Part shown: positions 1 to 7,144 of the stretch, in pieces
Position numbering within the stretch: the stretch's first letter is position 1
Layout of the letters: each line of letters starts with the position of its first letter
From: Nitrosopumilaceae archaeon
GTDB taxonomy: Archaea > Thermoproteota > Nitrososphaeria > Nitrososphaerales > Nitrosopumilaceae
Assembly: GCA_030041535.1 (NCBI GenBank)
Contig: JASHNR010000032.1
Span: forward strand, 1-36,995
Reading direction: 5' to 3'
Length of the DNA stretch: 36,995 nucleotides
The notes under the pieces: generated by a model
Databases searched by the model: none
Seen by the model: only the letters and a program-made list of their open reading frames with translations
What the model was told of the DNA's origin: nothing
Program-made: the position numbers and the translations under genes

Positions 1-316
1 GACCTGAAGCTGCAGGTCTTGGTTTTGCTGGTTCTGGTTTTGGTGCTGGCGGAGGTGCCGTGTGAGATTGTGGTGGAGGTGGTGCGTTAAATCCAGCAGG
101 CAGTGTACCACGTGAAGAGGACGGTTTTGGTGTTGGCGGAGGTGGAGGTGCTTTGTGAGTATGTTTTGCCTCTGCTGGTTTTACCTGCGAAGATAAATTA
201 GTAAGCTTGGCCTCAAGCTCTGCTATTTTTGTCTCAAGTTCGGCAGTATGGAGAGACTCTCCTTCTGAAACTTTTTTAGTAGAACGTGTTTTTTTTGGTT
301 TAGATTCTTTTGACAT
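1..316 (-). CDS. Coiled-coil plus proline-rich protein, 3' part cut by window edge
   Basis: This is the N-terminal 105 residues of a minus-strand gene that runs off the left edge. I translated it from the sequence. A basic start (MSKESKPKKTRSTKK) is followed by a short heptad-like coiled coil at about residues 22-45 with repeated Glu/Leu/Ala. After that comes a low-complexity stretch of Pro, Ala, Lys and Ser with runs of consecutive prolines. No signal peptide or catalytic motif is visible. The ATG at 316 has a TATA-like box about 27 nt upstream (near 343), which fits a leaderless transcript. The function is not recognised. Such Pro/Ala linkers often join a small folded domain to another, which would lie outside the window. 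The identity as a real gene is fairly safe; the product is unknown. Confidence 0.7.
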   Translation of the reverse strand, partial: MSKESKPKKTRSTKKVSEGESLHTAELETKIAELEAKLTNLSSQVKPAEAKHTHKAPPPPPTPKPSSSRGTLPAGFNAPPPPQSHTAPPPAPKPEPAKPRPAASG

Positions 317-414
317 GTACTTGCTTTCTGGTAAAGTAGTTTATTTAGATTTTGATCACGTCTGATTACAGTATTTATAGAAGTTTTATATGACTAAAGA
401 CCAATTTTAAGCCA
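317..414. promoter_or_regulatory. Divergent promoter region
   Basis: This gap separates two divergent genes. On the plus strand an AT box (TTTTATAT, 384-391) is centred about 27 nt before the TTG at 415. On the minus strand an AATAAA-like box near 343 sits about 27 nt before the ATG at 316. Both spacings match archaeal TATA-to-start distances for leaderless mRNA, and they decide the TTG start of the plus-strand gene. Confidence 0.55.
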
Positions 415-792
415 TTGGACGATTTTGAGAAAGAATATCCCGAATTTGACTGGAAAAACACACCAGCATACAAGCATCCCGGGGGAAAGGATTGCCCTTG
501 CCCAAAGCATGAATACATAAGGGAACAGATCAATGTAGCCAAGACGGTAAGCGAGACCTCCAAGGAATCAAGCAGTATTACGTTAAAGTTCTGTCCTGAC
601 CATTATCGCGTTTATCTAAAAGAGGTAATTCCTGCCATGCCGCTCAAGTACAGAATCCTCACCAAGATTGCGCTAAAAATTGGAGCAATAAAGGTTGAAC
701 AGCTAAAGTACATGCAATCAGACCAATGCTTTTACTGTAGGTTCGGCTCTGGCGGTCACGACAAGAAAAACGAGCTGCCACCCATTATCTAG
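415..792 (+). CDS. Small Cys-rich hypothetical protein
   Basis: A 125-residue soluble protein that I do not recognise by function. It has three Cys/His groups: CPCPKH near residue 28, CPDH near 60 and CFYC near 105. Together they could form a zinc or Fe-S site, which is inference from spacing. The centre is helical and basic. The start is a TTG. An in-frame stop lies at 391-393, no ATG is available in frame, and the TATA-like box at 384-391 is about 27 nt upstream. The gene converges with the zinc-finger gene on the other strand and their stop codons overlap by 4 nt. Confidence 0.75.
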   Translation: MDDFEKEYPEFDWKNTPAYKHPGGKDCPCPKHEYIREQINVAKTVSETSKESSSITLKFCPDHYRVYLKEVIPAMPLKYRILTKIALKIGAIKVEQLKYMQSDQCFYCRFGSGGHDKKNELPPII

Positions 793-1019
793 ACTGGACC
801 TATCAAAATTTTCGGTTTGTTTGGAGTGTCATGATGACATTTCTTCCCACATAGTGGACATGTTATCCTGTCCAAAAAGATGCATTGACAAATGTGCGAC
901 TTCATGTAACTGTCTGCAGTTTTACTATATTCCCCAGTTCCATTGCAAAAAGAACATTGAGTATCTAAAAGAACAATCTTCCCACCGCCGCCACAGACGG
1001 AGCATTTTTGGCCTGACAA
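789..1019 (-). CDS. DnaJ-type zinc-finger-like small protein
   Basis: A 76-residue Cys-rich protein. It carries CSVCGGGG (about residues 6-13) and CSFCNGTG (about 22-29), which match the CxxCxGxG repeats of the DnaJ central zinc-finger domain. A CQC and a CPLCGKKC cluster follow toward the C-terminus. There is no J domain, so it is a free-standing zinc module. It may be an RNA- or protein-binding adaptor, which is inference. On the minus strand a TATA-like ATTAAA lies about 27 nt before the ATG (near 1046). The opposite-strand reading 821-1087 overlaps it almost fully and shows no family features, so the minus-strand gene is preferred. Confidence 0.75.
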   Translation of the reverse strand: MSGQKCSVCGGGGKIVLLDTQCSFCNGTGEYSKTADSYMKSHICQCIFLDRITCPLCGKKCHHDTPNKPKILIGPV

Positions 1020-1127
1020 CTTATGCCATTCCCTTAGAGGATATTAAAGTCCTTTTGTTAAAACCCTTTCCTGTTTCTCAGTATTAATCCAGTTAAGCTT
1101 ATACCAGATACACATTCAATAGACGTT
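1020..1127. promoter_or_regulatory. Divergent promoter region
   Basis: This gap lies between the zinc-finger gene and the UbiD-family gene. A CTTATACC box around 1098-1105 is about 28 nt before the GTG at 1128. An ATATTAAAG box at 1041-1049 serves the minus strand. No operator-like dyad stands out. Confidence 0.5.
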
Positions 1128-2570
1128 GTGCCAATTGAGGAGCTTTCCGAGTTTGTAGGCAAGCTCGAAAAAGCAGGTGAGCTAAAAAGAATAAAGACGC
1201 AGGTTGACACCAATCTTGAGATTTCAGAAATTCTCAGTCGTGTCATGTATTCAAATGGTCCCGCAGTCCTTTTTGAAAATGTAAAAAATTATGACATGCC
1301 AGTCTTAGGAAATGCTTTTGGTTCCATGAAGCGATTAGAAATTGGACTAGAGAGTTCTGATTTCACAGAAATCGGTCAGAGAATTGCCGACATGACTCGT
1401 ATGGAAGTTCCAAGTGGAATTTTTGATAAACTACGAAAACTTCCAGAGCTTTCAAAGATAACTGACATTGCACCAAAATTACAAAAAAATGGTCCTGTAA
1501 CAGAAATGTTTGAAGACTTGCCGTCATTTGAAAAAATTCCAATCTTGAAAACATGGCCAAAGGATGCAGGAAGATTCATTACGTTTGGTCTTGCTGCCAC
1601 AAAACATCCCGAGACAGAAGTTAGAAATCTCGGTGTATATAGGATGCAGGTGTTAGACAAGACTCATGCTCTCATGCACTGGCAAAAACACAAACGTGGA
1701 GCACATCATTATGATATCAAAAAAGAGGCTGGTAGTAAGATAGAGGTAGCAGTAATAATTGGGGCAGACCCTGCTACAGTTTTTTCTGCAGTTGCACCAG
1801 TGCCAGAAGGGCTTGACAAGTATGTCTTTGCTGGAATCACAAGAAAGACAGGAATCAAGACTGTAAAATGCAGAACAGTAGATCTCGAAGTTCCTGCAAA
1901 CGCAGAGATGGTACTTGAGGGATATGTAGACCCGTCAGATATCAGAATGGAAGGTCCATTTGGTGATCATACTGGATACTATACACCGCCTGAACCATAT
2001 CCAGTGTTTACATTAACTGGAATTATGAGAAGACAAAAGCCAATCTACCTAACTACCATAGTCGGAAAACCAATCTTGGAAGATGCTTTCATTGGCAAAG
2101 TAATAGAGCGCTCATTTCTTCCACTCATCAGAATGTTTCATCCAGAGGTGGTTGATTTTTCGATGCCTGCTGCAGGATGGTTCCAAGGTATGGCAATAAT
2201 ATCAATCAAGAAACGGTACCCAGGACAGGCAAAAAAAGTCATGATGGGCTTGTGGGGAATGGGCCAGCTTGCACTAACAAAAATTTTTGTCGTAGTAGAC
2301 GAGGACGTCAATGTACATGACATGAATGATGTAATATGGGCCATTACAACTCGCGCAGATGCTGCAAGAGATGTTACCATAGTCAACAATACCCCAACTG
2401 ATACTCTTGACCCGGCATCACCACTGGTCAATCTGGGCTCAAAACTTGGAATCGATGCTACACAGAAAACAAAAGAAGAAGGATACCAAAGAGAAATCCA
2501 GGAACTTGTAAAATCAGATGAAGAGACCAAAAAACTCGTTGATTCCAAATGGTCCAGTTACGGGATTTAG
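1128..2570 (+). CDS. UbiD-family decarboxylase (possibly menaquinone pathway)
   Basis: A 480-residue, full-length UbiD-type (de)carboxylase. This family uses prenylated FMN to remove carboxyl groups from aromatic or alpha,beta-unsaturated acids. Family features seen are the N-terminal segment ending in GPAVLFENV, the central motif EGPFGDHTGYY that contributes the acidic active-site region, and a C-terminal block around RADAARDVTIV. The gene starts with GTG and has a TATA-like box about 28 nt upstream. It converges with an MqnC-type radical SAM gene and the two ends overlap by 4 nt. Futalosine-type menaquinone synthesis needs a late UbiD-like decarboxylase (the MqnL role), so that is the favoured role. 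This is inference from the neighbour; another aromatic acid substrate is possible. Confidence 0.88.
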   Translation: MPIEELSEFVGKLEKAGELKRIKTQVDTNLEISEILSRVMYSNGPAVLFENVKNYDMPVLGNAFGSMKRLEIGLESSDFTEIGQRIADMTRMEVPSGIFDKLRKLPELSKITDIAPKLQKNGPVTEMFEDLPSFEKIPILKTWPKDAGRFITFGLAATKHPETEVRNLGVYRMQVLDKTHALMHWQKHKRGAHHYDIKKEAGSKIEVAVIIGADPATVFSAVAPVPEGLDKYVFAGITRKTGIKTVKCRTVDLEVPANAEMVLEGYVDPSDIRMEGPFGDHTGYYTPPEPYPVFTLTGIMRRQKPIYLTTIVGKPILEDAFIGKVIERSFLPLIRMFHPEVVDFSMPAAGWFQGMAIISIKKRYPGQAKKVMMGLWGMGQLALTKIFVVVDEDVNVHDMNDVIWAITTRADAARDVTIVNNTPTDTLDPASPLVNLGSKLGIDATQKTKEEGYQREIQELVKSDEETKKLVDSKWSSYGI

Positions 2571-3685
2571 TACGTTTTTACAGTATTGTAAAAGTTGTCG
2601 CGCTCTTCCACTTGATATCCGATTTGTTTTACGGCATCAATGATTTTAGGCGCTGTAAGTTCGGTAGACCTTGCGCCTGTACATGATACTACTTCCTCTC
2701 CAAGTAGTGTTCCTCCAAAGTCATCTGCACCATACTGCAATGCCATCTGGGCCATAGCTATACCGTTTGTAAGCCATGATGATTGAATGTGCGGTATAAG
2801 TCCATCATACATTATTCTGGATATGGCAATCATCTTTAGTAGCTCAGTTCCTCCTGCGGCGTACTTGACTGTTTCTTCTTTTTGCATGAGTGTATTATTT
2901 GGCTCAAAGCTCCATGGAATAAATGCCATGAATCCTCCAGTCTTTTCTTGAAGTTCTCCAATCTTTACAAAGTGCTCTGCAATTTCTTTTTTTGTCTCAA
3001 CATGACCATACATCATTGTAGCAGATGCTGGAATATCCATGCCGTGAGCTTCTTCCATTATTCTAAGCCATGTATCACTTGAGATCTTCTTTGGGCTTAT
3101 CACTTGTTTTACACTATCAACTAGAATTTCTGCTCCGGCACCAGGCACTGATTGAAGTCCTGCTTCTTTCAATCTTGAGAGTACCTCCTTGGTGCTTGTG
3201 TGTTCTACTTTTGATATCATATCAATTTCAGATGCTGAAAGGGCATGAACTCCCACTTTGGGAAATTTTTTGCGAATAAGTCTAAACGCGTCTTCATAGT
3301 ACTCGATTCTAAGCTTTGGATTGTGTCCTCCCTGAAACATTACCTGTGTAATGCCAAACATATCCCATGCTGCCTTTAATCTTGATTCAACCTGTTCTAA
3401 TGACACAGTATAAGATTCGTCATGTCCCGGTGGTCTGTAAAACGCACAAAACTTGCAATCTGTTATACATACATTGGTGTAATTGAGAATCATATTGTTT
3501 ACAAACGATGCCCTTTTTCCAAATTTTTTTCTTGTAAGGTGTCCACCTACAAGACCCATTAGATGAACATCATCAGAGTCCAAAAGTCTCAAACATTCAT
3601 CATAGCCAGGTCTTTTTCCAGCAACAGAATTTTCTAAAATGTCGCCTATCTCAGAATGATGAAGTTGTTGAGTTAGTTGGCTCAA
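2567..3685 (-). CDS. mqnC: Cyclic dehypoxanthine futalosine synthase (MqnC-type radical SAM enzyme)
   Basis: A 372-residue radical SAM protein. The cluster motif CX3CX2C is at Cys73, Cys77 and Cys80, followed by AFYRPPGHDE. MqnC-like blocks include QVMFQGGHNP, LSASEI, the PGAGAEIL region, TMMYGHVET and FIPWSFEPNNT. This family cyclises dehypoxanthine futalosine in the futalosine route to menaquinone. The closest alternatives are CofH and CofG of F420 synthesis and MqnE; the GHVET and FIPW blocks favour MqnC. The start is TTG at 3685 with a TTTAAT box centred about 27 nt upstream, so probably leaderless. It converges with the UbiD-family gene. Other mqn genes are not in the window. Confidence 0.82.
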   Translation of the reverse strand: MSQLTQQLHHSEIGDILENSVAGKRPGYDECLRLLDSDDVHLMGLVGGHLTRKKFGKRASFVNNMILNYTNVCITDCKFCAFYRPPGHDESYTVSLEQVESRLKAAWDMFGITQVMFQGGHNPKLRIEYYEDAFRLIRKKFPKVGVHALSASEIDMISKVEHTSTKEVLSRLKEAGLQSVPGAGAEILVDSVKQVISPKKISSDTWLRIMEEAHGMDIPASATMMYGHVETKKEIAEHFVKIGELQEKTGGFMAFIPWSFEPNNTLMQKEETVKYAAGGTELLKMIAISRIMYDGLIPHIQSSWLTNGIAMAQMALQYGADDFGGTLLGEEVVSCTGARSTELTAPKIIDAVKQIGYQVEERDNFYNTVKTY

Positions 3686-3892
3686 TTGATTTTTGATCTT
3701 TTCCTATTGTATTTAATCGTTTGAAAGCTAAAATCATGATATGTGATACGAATTGAAAGTCAGACTTGTACAAGGCACATGCTTTATACAATTTTTTACC
3801 TAGACGATAAAATCTGCCAGTTTTAAGTCAATAACAATGTTCACTAACATAGTTTGACAATTGTTTTATTATAATCTTTAAAAAGTTCTCAC
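3686..3892. other. Intergenic region with promoters and a short palindrome
   Basis: This 207-bp gap lies between divergent genes. It contains the mqnC promoter (AT box near 3713) and a TATA-like stretch at about 3862-3876 before the ATG at 3893. A perfect 10-bp palindrome CTTGTACAAG lies at 3765-3774. A second TATA-like site at 3783-3790 has no ORF behind it. No convincing gene is seen. Confidence 0.4.
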
Positions 3893-4165
3893 ATGAGATT
3901 GCTTTCATATAGCCTGACAGCATTTTTGTTACTTGCAACAAGTGTACCCGTCTTGCTTGTATATGCACAAACAGATCAGTCAAACGCAAGCTCAACCAAT
4001 ATGACAGGACAGGGAGGACATCATGGATTCCATCGTGGAGCTATTATTCGAGATGTGATCATAGCTGCAATAATAGGTGGAGGTGGGTATGCTGGATGGA
4101 GAATCTACAAATCAAAGAAAAAAAACAAAGATGCGTCAAAAAATACATCAAAAGATACAACGTGA
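3893..4165 (+). CDS. Small exported membrane-anchored protein
   Basis: A 90-residue protein with an N-terminal hydrophobic signal or anchor (about residues 4-25, ending at VYAQ). A polar Ser/Asn/Thr and Gly/His-rich linker with potential N-glycosylation sites (NAS, NMT) follows. A second hydrophobic, Gly-rich segment (about 55-70) precedes a highly basic C-terminus rich in Lys. This fits a protein exported across the membrane with a C-terminal membrane segment and a positively charged tail inside. I do not recognise a family. The ATG has an AT-rich TATA-like box 20-30 nt upstream, and a T-rich stretch follows the stop. It is a single-gene unit between mqnC and the aro block. Confidence 0.65.
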   Translation: MRLLSYSLTAFLLLATSVPVLLVYAQTDQSNASSTNMTGQGGHHGFHRGAIIRDVIIAAIIGGGGYAGWRIYKSKKKNKDASKNTSKDTT

Positions 4166-4296
4166 TTTTATCTTTTTTCTAAGAAATCCAAATTTTTCAT
4201 TAATTTTTACTTGAAATGAGACTTGTCTATAATACGCCCAGCATGTTAATTTTCAGTATAATCTTTCATATCAGTCAATGGAAGCATTCCATCTTT

Positions 4297-4319
4297 GCCC
4301 CACTATTTTTAAGTAGGGC
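4297..4319. promoter_or_regulatory. Inverted repeat enclosing the TATA box of the first aro gene
   Basis: The arms GCCCCAC (4297-4303) and GTAGGGC (4313-4319) pair at 6 of 7 positions. They bracket the AT-rich box (about 4304-4312) that lies about 30 nt before the ATG at 4339. A protein bound here would block TBP access, so it is a candidate operator. The other aro promoters in the window do not show it. Confidence 0.4.
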
Positions 4320-4338
4320 ACACTAAGGATTAATTCCA

Positions 4339-5127
4339 ATGGTTAGTGGTTTTCAAATTCGAATGAATCGCATACTACGAAACGGCAAGATGTTGTGTAT
4401 TCCAATGGACCATGGAATATCCAATGGTCCTCTAAAGGGAATCGAGGATCCATATCCCTTGATATACACATGTCAGAATTTTGGCCTTACCTCTGTTATA
4501 ATCAACAAGGGAGTTTTCAAGAATTTACCCAAGCCAACAAAAATTGGATTGATAGTTCATTATTCTGCAAGTACTTCTCTTTCCATGTCTCCAAACAGAA
4601 AGATGCTTACTGGCTCAGTTCAAGAAGCATTGCGTCTTGGAGCTGATGGTGTATCTTTACATATCAACATAGGAGGAAAGGAAGAGCCTGAGATGCTAGA
4701 ACAGCTTGGCACAGTTGCAGATGATTGTCACAAGTGGAGTATGCCATTACTTGCAATGATGTATCCAAGAGGAGAGAACATAAAGAATCCACATGACCCA
4801 ACCATAGTTGGACATGTGGCAAGGATTGGCGCAGAATGTGGTGCCGATATTGTCAAAACGTTGTATACTGGAGACGTGGATTCATTTTCGAAGATAGTAA
4901 AGAGTACCCCGGTTCCAGTAGTAATTGCTGGCGGACCAAAAGCAAAAACAGACAAGGATATTTTGCAAATGACAGAAGAGGCAATGCAGGCCGGTGCCAA
5001 AGGAGTAACATATGGCAGAAATATATTTGAGCATGTCAACCCAGCCAAGATGACTCATGCTCTTGCTGCAATAATATTTAGAAAGGAATCGGCAAAGGAA
5101 GCTGCAAAGTACCTTGACAAAAAATAG
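4339..5127 (+). CDS. aroA': 2-amino-3,7-dideoxy-D-threo-hept-6-ulosonate (ADH) synthase
   Basis: A 262-residue class I aldolase-fold protein of the archaeal ADH synthase / FBA class I family. It makes the seven-carbon amino sugar that replaces DAHP as the entry to the archaeal shikimate pathway. Features are the early CIPMDHGISNGP block typical of the DeoC/FbaB group, LGADGVSLHI, the Schiff-base lysine region around DIVKTLYTGD and the phosphate-binding IAGGPKAKTD. Class I fructose-bisphosphate aldolase is the main alternative. The DHQ synthase II gene starts 14 nt before this stop, a pairing diagnostic of the ADH route. The promoter has a TATA box inside an inverted repeat (4297-4319). Confidence 0.9.
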   Translation: MVSGFQIRMNRILRNGKMLCIPMDHGISNGPLKGIEDPYPLIYTCQNFGLTSVIINKGVFKNLPKPTKIGLIVHYSASTSLSMSPNRKMLTGSVQEALRLGADGVSLHINIGGKEEPEMLEQLGTVADDCHKWSMPLLAMMYPRGENIKNPHDPTIVGHVARIGAECGADIVKTLYTGDVDSFSKIVKSTPVPVVIAGGPKAKTDKDILQMTEEAMQAGAKGVTYGRNIFEHVNPAKMTHALAAIIFRKESAKEAAKYLDKK

Positions 5128-6169
5128 AGAATTCATTATAACCCCCAAGGTATCAAGGGGCCAGCTTGTCAGATTTTTAACTGAAATAGAAAAAGATGGC
5201 ATCAAAATTGTCAATGTAGACCCTTCAGCCCTCAAGGGATTGAAAACAAAACTTACAACTATTTACGCATCACAGAATGCAGATTATGTCATAGTGGATA
5301 AGGCGACCAAAATCAAAGGAAGGAGAGTAGGAATGAGGTTCAAGGTGTTATCAAACGCAGACATTGAAAAAATATTACAGTTTGCAAAGAGGGGACTTGA
5401 CTTTGTAATAGTGGAAGTAAAAGACTGGAAGATAATTCCTCTTGAGAATATTATCGCAAAACTTCACAAAATTCACACAAAAATATTTGCTATTGCCAAT
5501 TCTCCTGAAGAGGTACGAAAGATGTTCTCCATACTAGAGATAGGTGTGGACGGGGTCATATTCTCTACAAGTTCTCTAAATGAAGTAAAGGAAGCACTAG
5601 CATACCTAGGAACAAAAAACTTTGACCTCAAGCCAGCAAAGATTCTTGAAATAAAAGAGGTTGGAAATGGCGAGCGCGTTTGTGTTGATACAGCTTCTAT
5701 GCTTGGTCGTGGAGAGGGAATGCTGATAGGAAGTAGGTCAAATTTTTTGTTTTTGGTCCATAACGAATCGGTGGGCTCTTCTTTTACATCTCCCCGACCA
5801 TTTAGGGTTAATGCCGGAGCTGTCCACTGTTATACACTATCGCCTGACGGGACCACCAAGTATCTCTCAGAGCTTGAAACAGGATCTGAAGTACTAGTAA
5901 CTGATTCGCATGGTAGAGCTAGAAGAGCTACTGTTGGACGCTCAAAAATAGAAAGTAGGCCCATGTTAATGATAAAAGCTCAGATTGATGATGAGGTAGG
6001 CAGTATAATTGCCCAGAATGCAGAGACGATTCGATTTGTTCGTCCAAATGGTCACCTAGTATCCGTGACACATCTCAAAAGAGGAGATGTTGTACTTGCA
6101 TATGCCAAGCCAGCCACTGGAAGACATTTTGGTATGGAAGTAGATGATGAATACATCATTGAAAAATAG
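5114..6169 (+). CDS. aroB': 3-dehydroquinate synthase II (archaeal type)
   Basis: A 351-residue archaeal DHQ synthase II. It oxidatively deaminates and cyclises the ADH synthase product to 3-dehydroquinate. It is unrelated to bacterial AroB. Recognisable blocks are GRGEGMLIGSRSNFLFLVHNES, the PRPFRVNAGAVHCY segment, and the C-terminal GRHFGMEVDDEYIIEK. The start is TTG at 5114, overlapping the end of the upstream gene by 14 nt, so translation is probably coupled. The length is normal. The two genes form the first of four aro blocks in the window. Confidence 0.92.
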   Translation: MTKNREFIITPKVSRGQLVRFLTEIEKDGIKIVNVDPSALKGLKTKLTTIYASQNADYVIVDKATKIKGRRVGMRFKVLSNADIEKILQFAKRGLDFVIVEVKDWKIIPLENIIAKLHKIHTKIFAIANSPEEVRKMFSILEIGVDGVIFSTSSLNEVKEALAYLGTKNFDLKPAKILEIKEVGNGERVCVDTASMLGRGEGMLIGSRSNFLFLVHNESVGSSFTSPRPFRVNAGAVHCYTLSPDGTTKYLSELETGSEVLVTDSHGRARRATVGRSKIESRPMLMIKAQIDDEVGSIIAQNAETIRFVRPNGHLVSVTHLKRGDVVLAYAKPATGRHFGMEVDDEYIIEK

Positions 6170-6319
6170 ATATCAATTCGAAATATTTTGTCAATATATT
6201 ATTTTTCACAAGATTACAAGATGTGTCTGCCTTGAAAAAGACAAAAAGGTCTCAATTTATGCATGACTGCATATCAATTATAGACAAATCTAAATATGTT
6301 AGACCGACAAAGCCGAAAT

Positions 6320-6383
6320 GTCAAGCGGGGCTTCATGCTTTACTCCCCGTTTCGCATGAGAAACAGTTTCATGCCCCCTTGAC
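6320..6383 (+). ncRNA. Candidate small structured RNA of unknown class
   Basis: This 64-nt GC-rich island in AT-rich DNA is closed by an 11-bp stem. GTCAAG at 6320-6325 pairs with CTTGAC at 6378-6383. After a bulged C, GGGGC pairs with GCCCC. Inside, TCATGC and GCATGA can form a second helix, and a short GAAAC/GTTTC hairpin follows. A TATA-like TAAATATGTT at 6291-6300 lies about 25 nt before the first base of the stem, exactly where transcription would begin. A run of seven T at 6481-6487 may end the transcript. The 3' end reads GACA, so a single-hairpin H/ACA guide RNA is one option. It does not look like tRNA, SRP or RNase P RNA. A DNA-level element is the alternative. Confidence 0.4.
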
Positions 6384-6618
6384 AATTAATTATCAATATC
6401 AATAAAACAACATGGATATAACATTAGCGCTCTAAAATTTCTAGAAAATCGCATCGTTACAATTTGCTTCGATCATCGCCTTTTTTTAATACATGTTATT
6501 ATTTTGAAATTTAATTTCGATGCAATAAATTCAATTTTGTATCATCGTTTGATCATTATTTACAAACTTTGTTTCGATATTCTTTCATCAGATCATCAAA
6601 TTCCAACCTTTAGAATTA

Positions 6619-6642
6619 ATCACGTGTACACATGTGATTTTT
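6619..6642 (+). terminator. Hairpin followed by T run
   Basis: A 9-bp hairpin (arms 6619-6627 and 6630-6638, two-base loop, one G-U pair) runs straight into five T residues. It resembles an intrinsic terminator for plus-strand transcripts from the 6320 region. It could instead be an operator of the zinc-finger gene that starts at 6706. Confidence 0.4.
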
Positions 6643-6705
6643 CGCATTAGTAGAAATTCCAGACGTTCATCACATTATTATAGTGAATTTTCTTCCTAGT
6701 ACACA

Positions 6706-6876
6706 TTGAGTCTTCGCTGTAACATATGTTCACAGGAAATAGATGAAAAGGAAATAGAGAATCACGTGAACATGCAACAACATAAGGAGAACAAACTAAA
6801 AATTTCTAAACCAAATGAAAGCGGATCTGACATTAGTGTCGTAAAGATGTGGCGTAATTCCTCCAGTAATAATTAA
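6706..6876 (+). CDS. Small C2H2 zinc-finger protein (56 aa, TTG start)
   Basis: I translated this frame directly. It encodes 56 residues beginning MSLRCNICSQEIDEKE. The first 26 residues hold Cys5, Cys8, His20 and His26 in a C-X2-C-X11-H-X5-H arrangement, close to a classical C2H2 finger. The tail is polar and Asn/Ser/Lys-rich. No ATG is available in frame before the finger. A TTG at 6706 lies about 26 nt after an ATTATTATAG box (6675-6684), the same promoter geometry as other TTG-starting genes here. A role as a nucleic-acid or protein-binding regulator is inference. The hairpin at 6619-6642 lies just upstream. Real gene status is likely but unproven. Confidence 0.6.
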   Translation: MSLRCNICSQEIDEKEIENHVNMQQHKENKLKISKPNESGSDISVVKMWRNSSSNN

Positions 6877-6909
6877 TGGAGTTGATCATCATTAAAGAAA
6901 AAGAAGAAG

Positions 6910-7113
6910 TTATTTGAATTTCTTTTTTATTTGAACTATTTCAGCCATCTCTTCTTTGAGATGTTTTTTCAGGAGGGCTTCATGGTGACGTTTGTGTTTC
7001 CAATAAAGATTCATTACGGATTGTCTTGATCCGGCCCTCTTTAGTGCAGAAGTGTAGTTTCTATGGCTTTTTTCTACCTCTCGAAAATACGACTTGCTGT
7101 TTGAAGTTACCAT
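6910..7113 (-). CDS. Small basic protein downstream of the DNA methyltransferase
   Basis: A 67-residue, strongly charged protein rich in Lys, Arg, His and Glu. It is predicted to be almost all helix, with amphipathic spacing around residues 8-60. I do not recognise a family. It starts 31 nt after the stop of the methyltransferase gene on the same strand, so the two are probably co-transcribed. Its basic nature would suit nucleic-acid contact, perhaps as an accessory to the methyltransferase; this is inference from position only. It has no restriction-endonuclease motif such as PD-(D/E)xK and is too small to be one. Confidence 0.6.
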   Translation of the reverse strand: MVTSNSKSYFREVEKSHRNYTSALKRAGSRQSVMNLYWKHKRHHEALLKKHLKEEMAEIVQIKKKFK

Positions 7114-7144
7114 GGCATGATTGACGATCCTTGATAGATAACCT

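Larger units (their letters stand above)
6170..6705. other. 536-bp AT-rich non-coding region
   Basis: This is the longest gene-free stretch in the window. It contains a candidate structured RNA (6320-6383) with its own TATA-like box (6291-6300), a 7-T run (6481-6487), a hairpin followed by T residues (6619-6642), and the promoter of the small zinc-finger gene. A possible 60-codon reading frame at 6223-6405 crosses the RNA element and looks non-protein-like. The rest (about 6385-6600) is simple AT-rich DNA with no ORF or repeat I can support. Confidence 0.55.

Noticed and set aside
821-1087. Plus-strand 88-codon frame
   Set aside because: It lies across the minus-strand DnaJ-type zinc-finger gene, which has clear CxxCxGxG motifs and a promoter. 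This frame shows no family features.
6223-6405. Plus-strand 60-codon frame as a protein gene
   Set aside because: The second half reads through the strongly structured 6320-6383 element and looks unlike protein. I prefer an RNA gene, but translation of this frame is not excluded.
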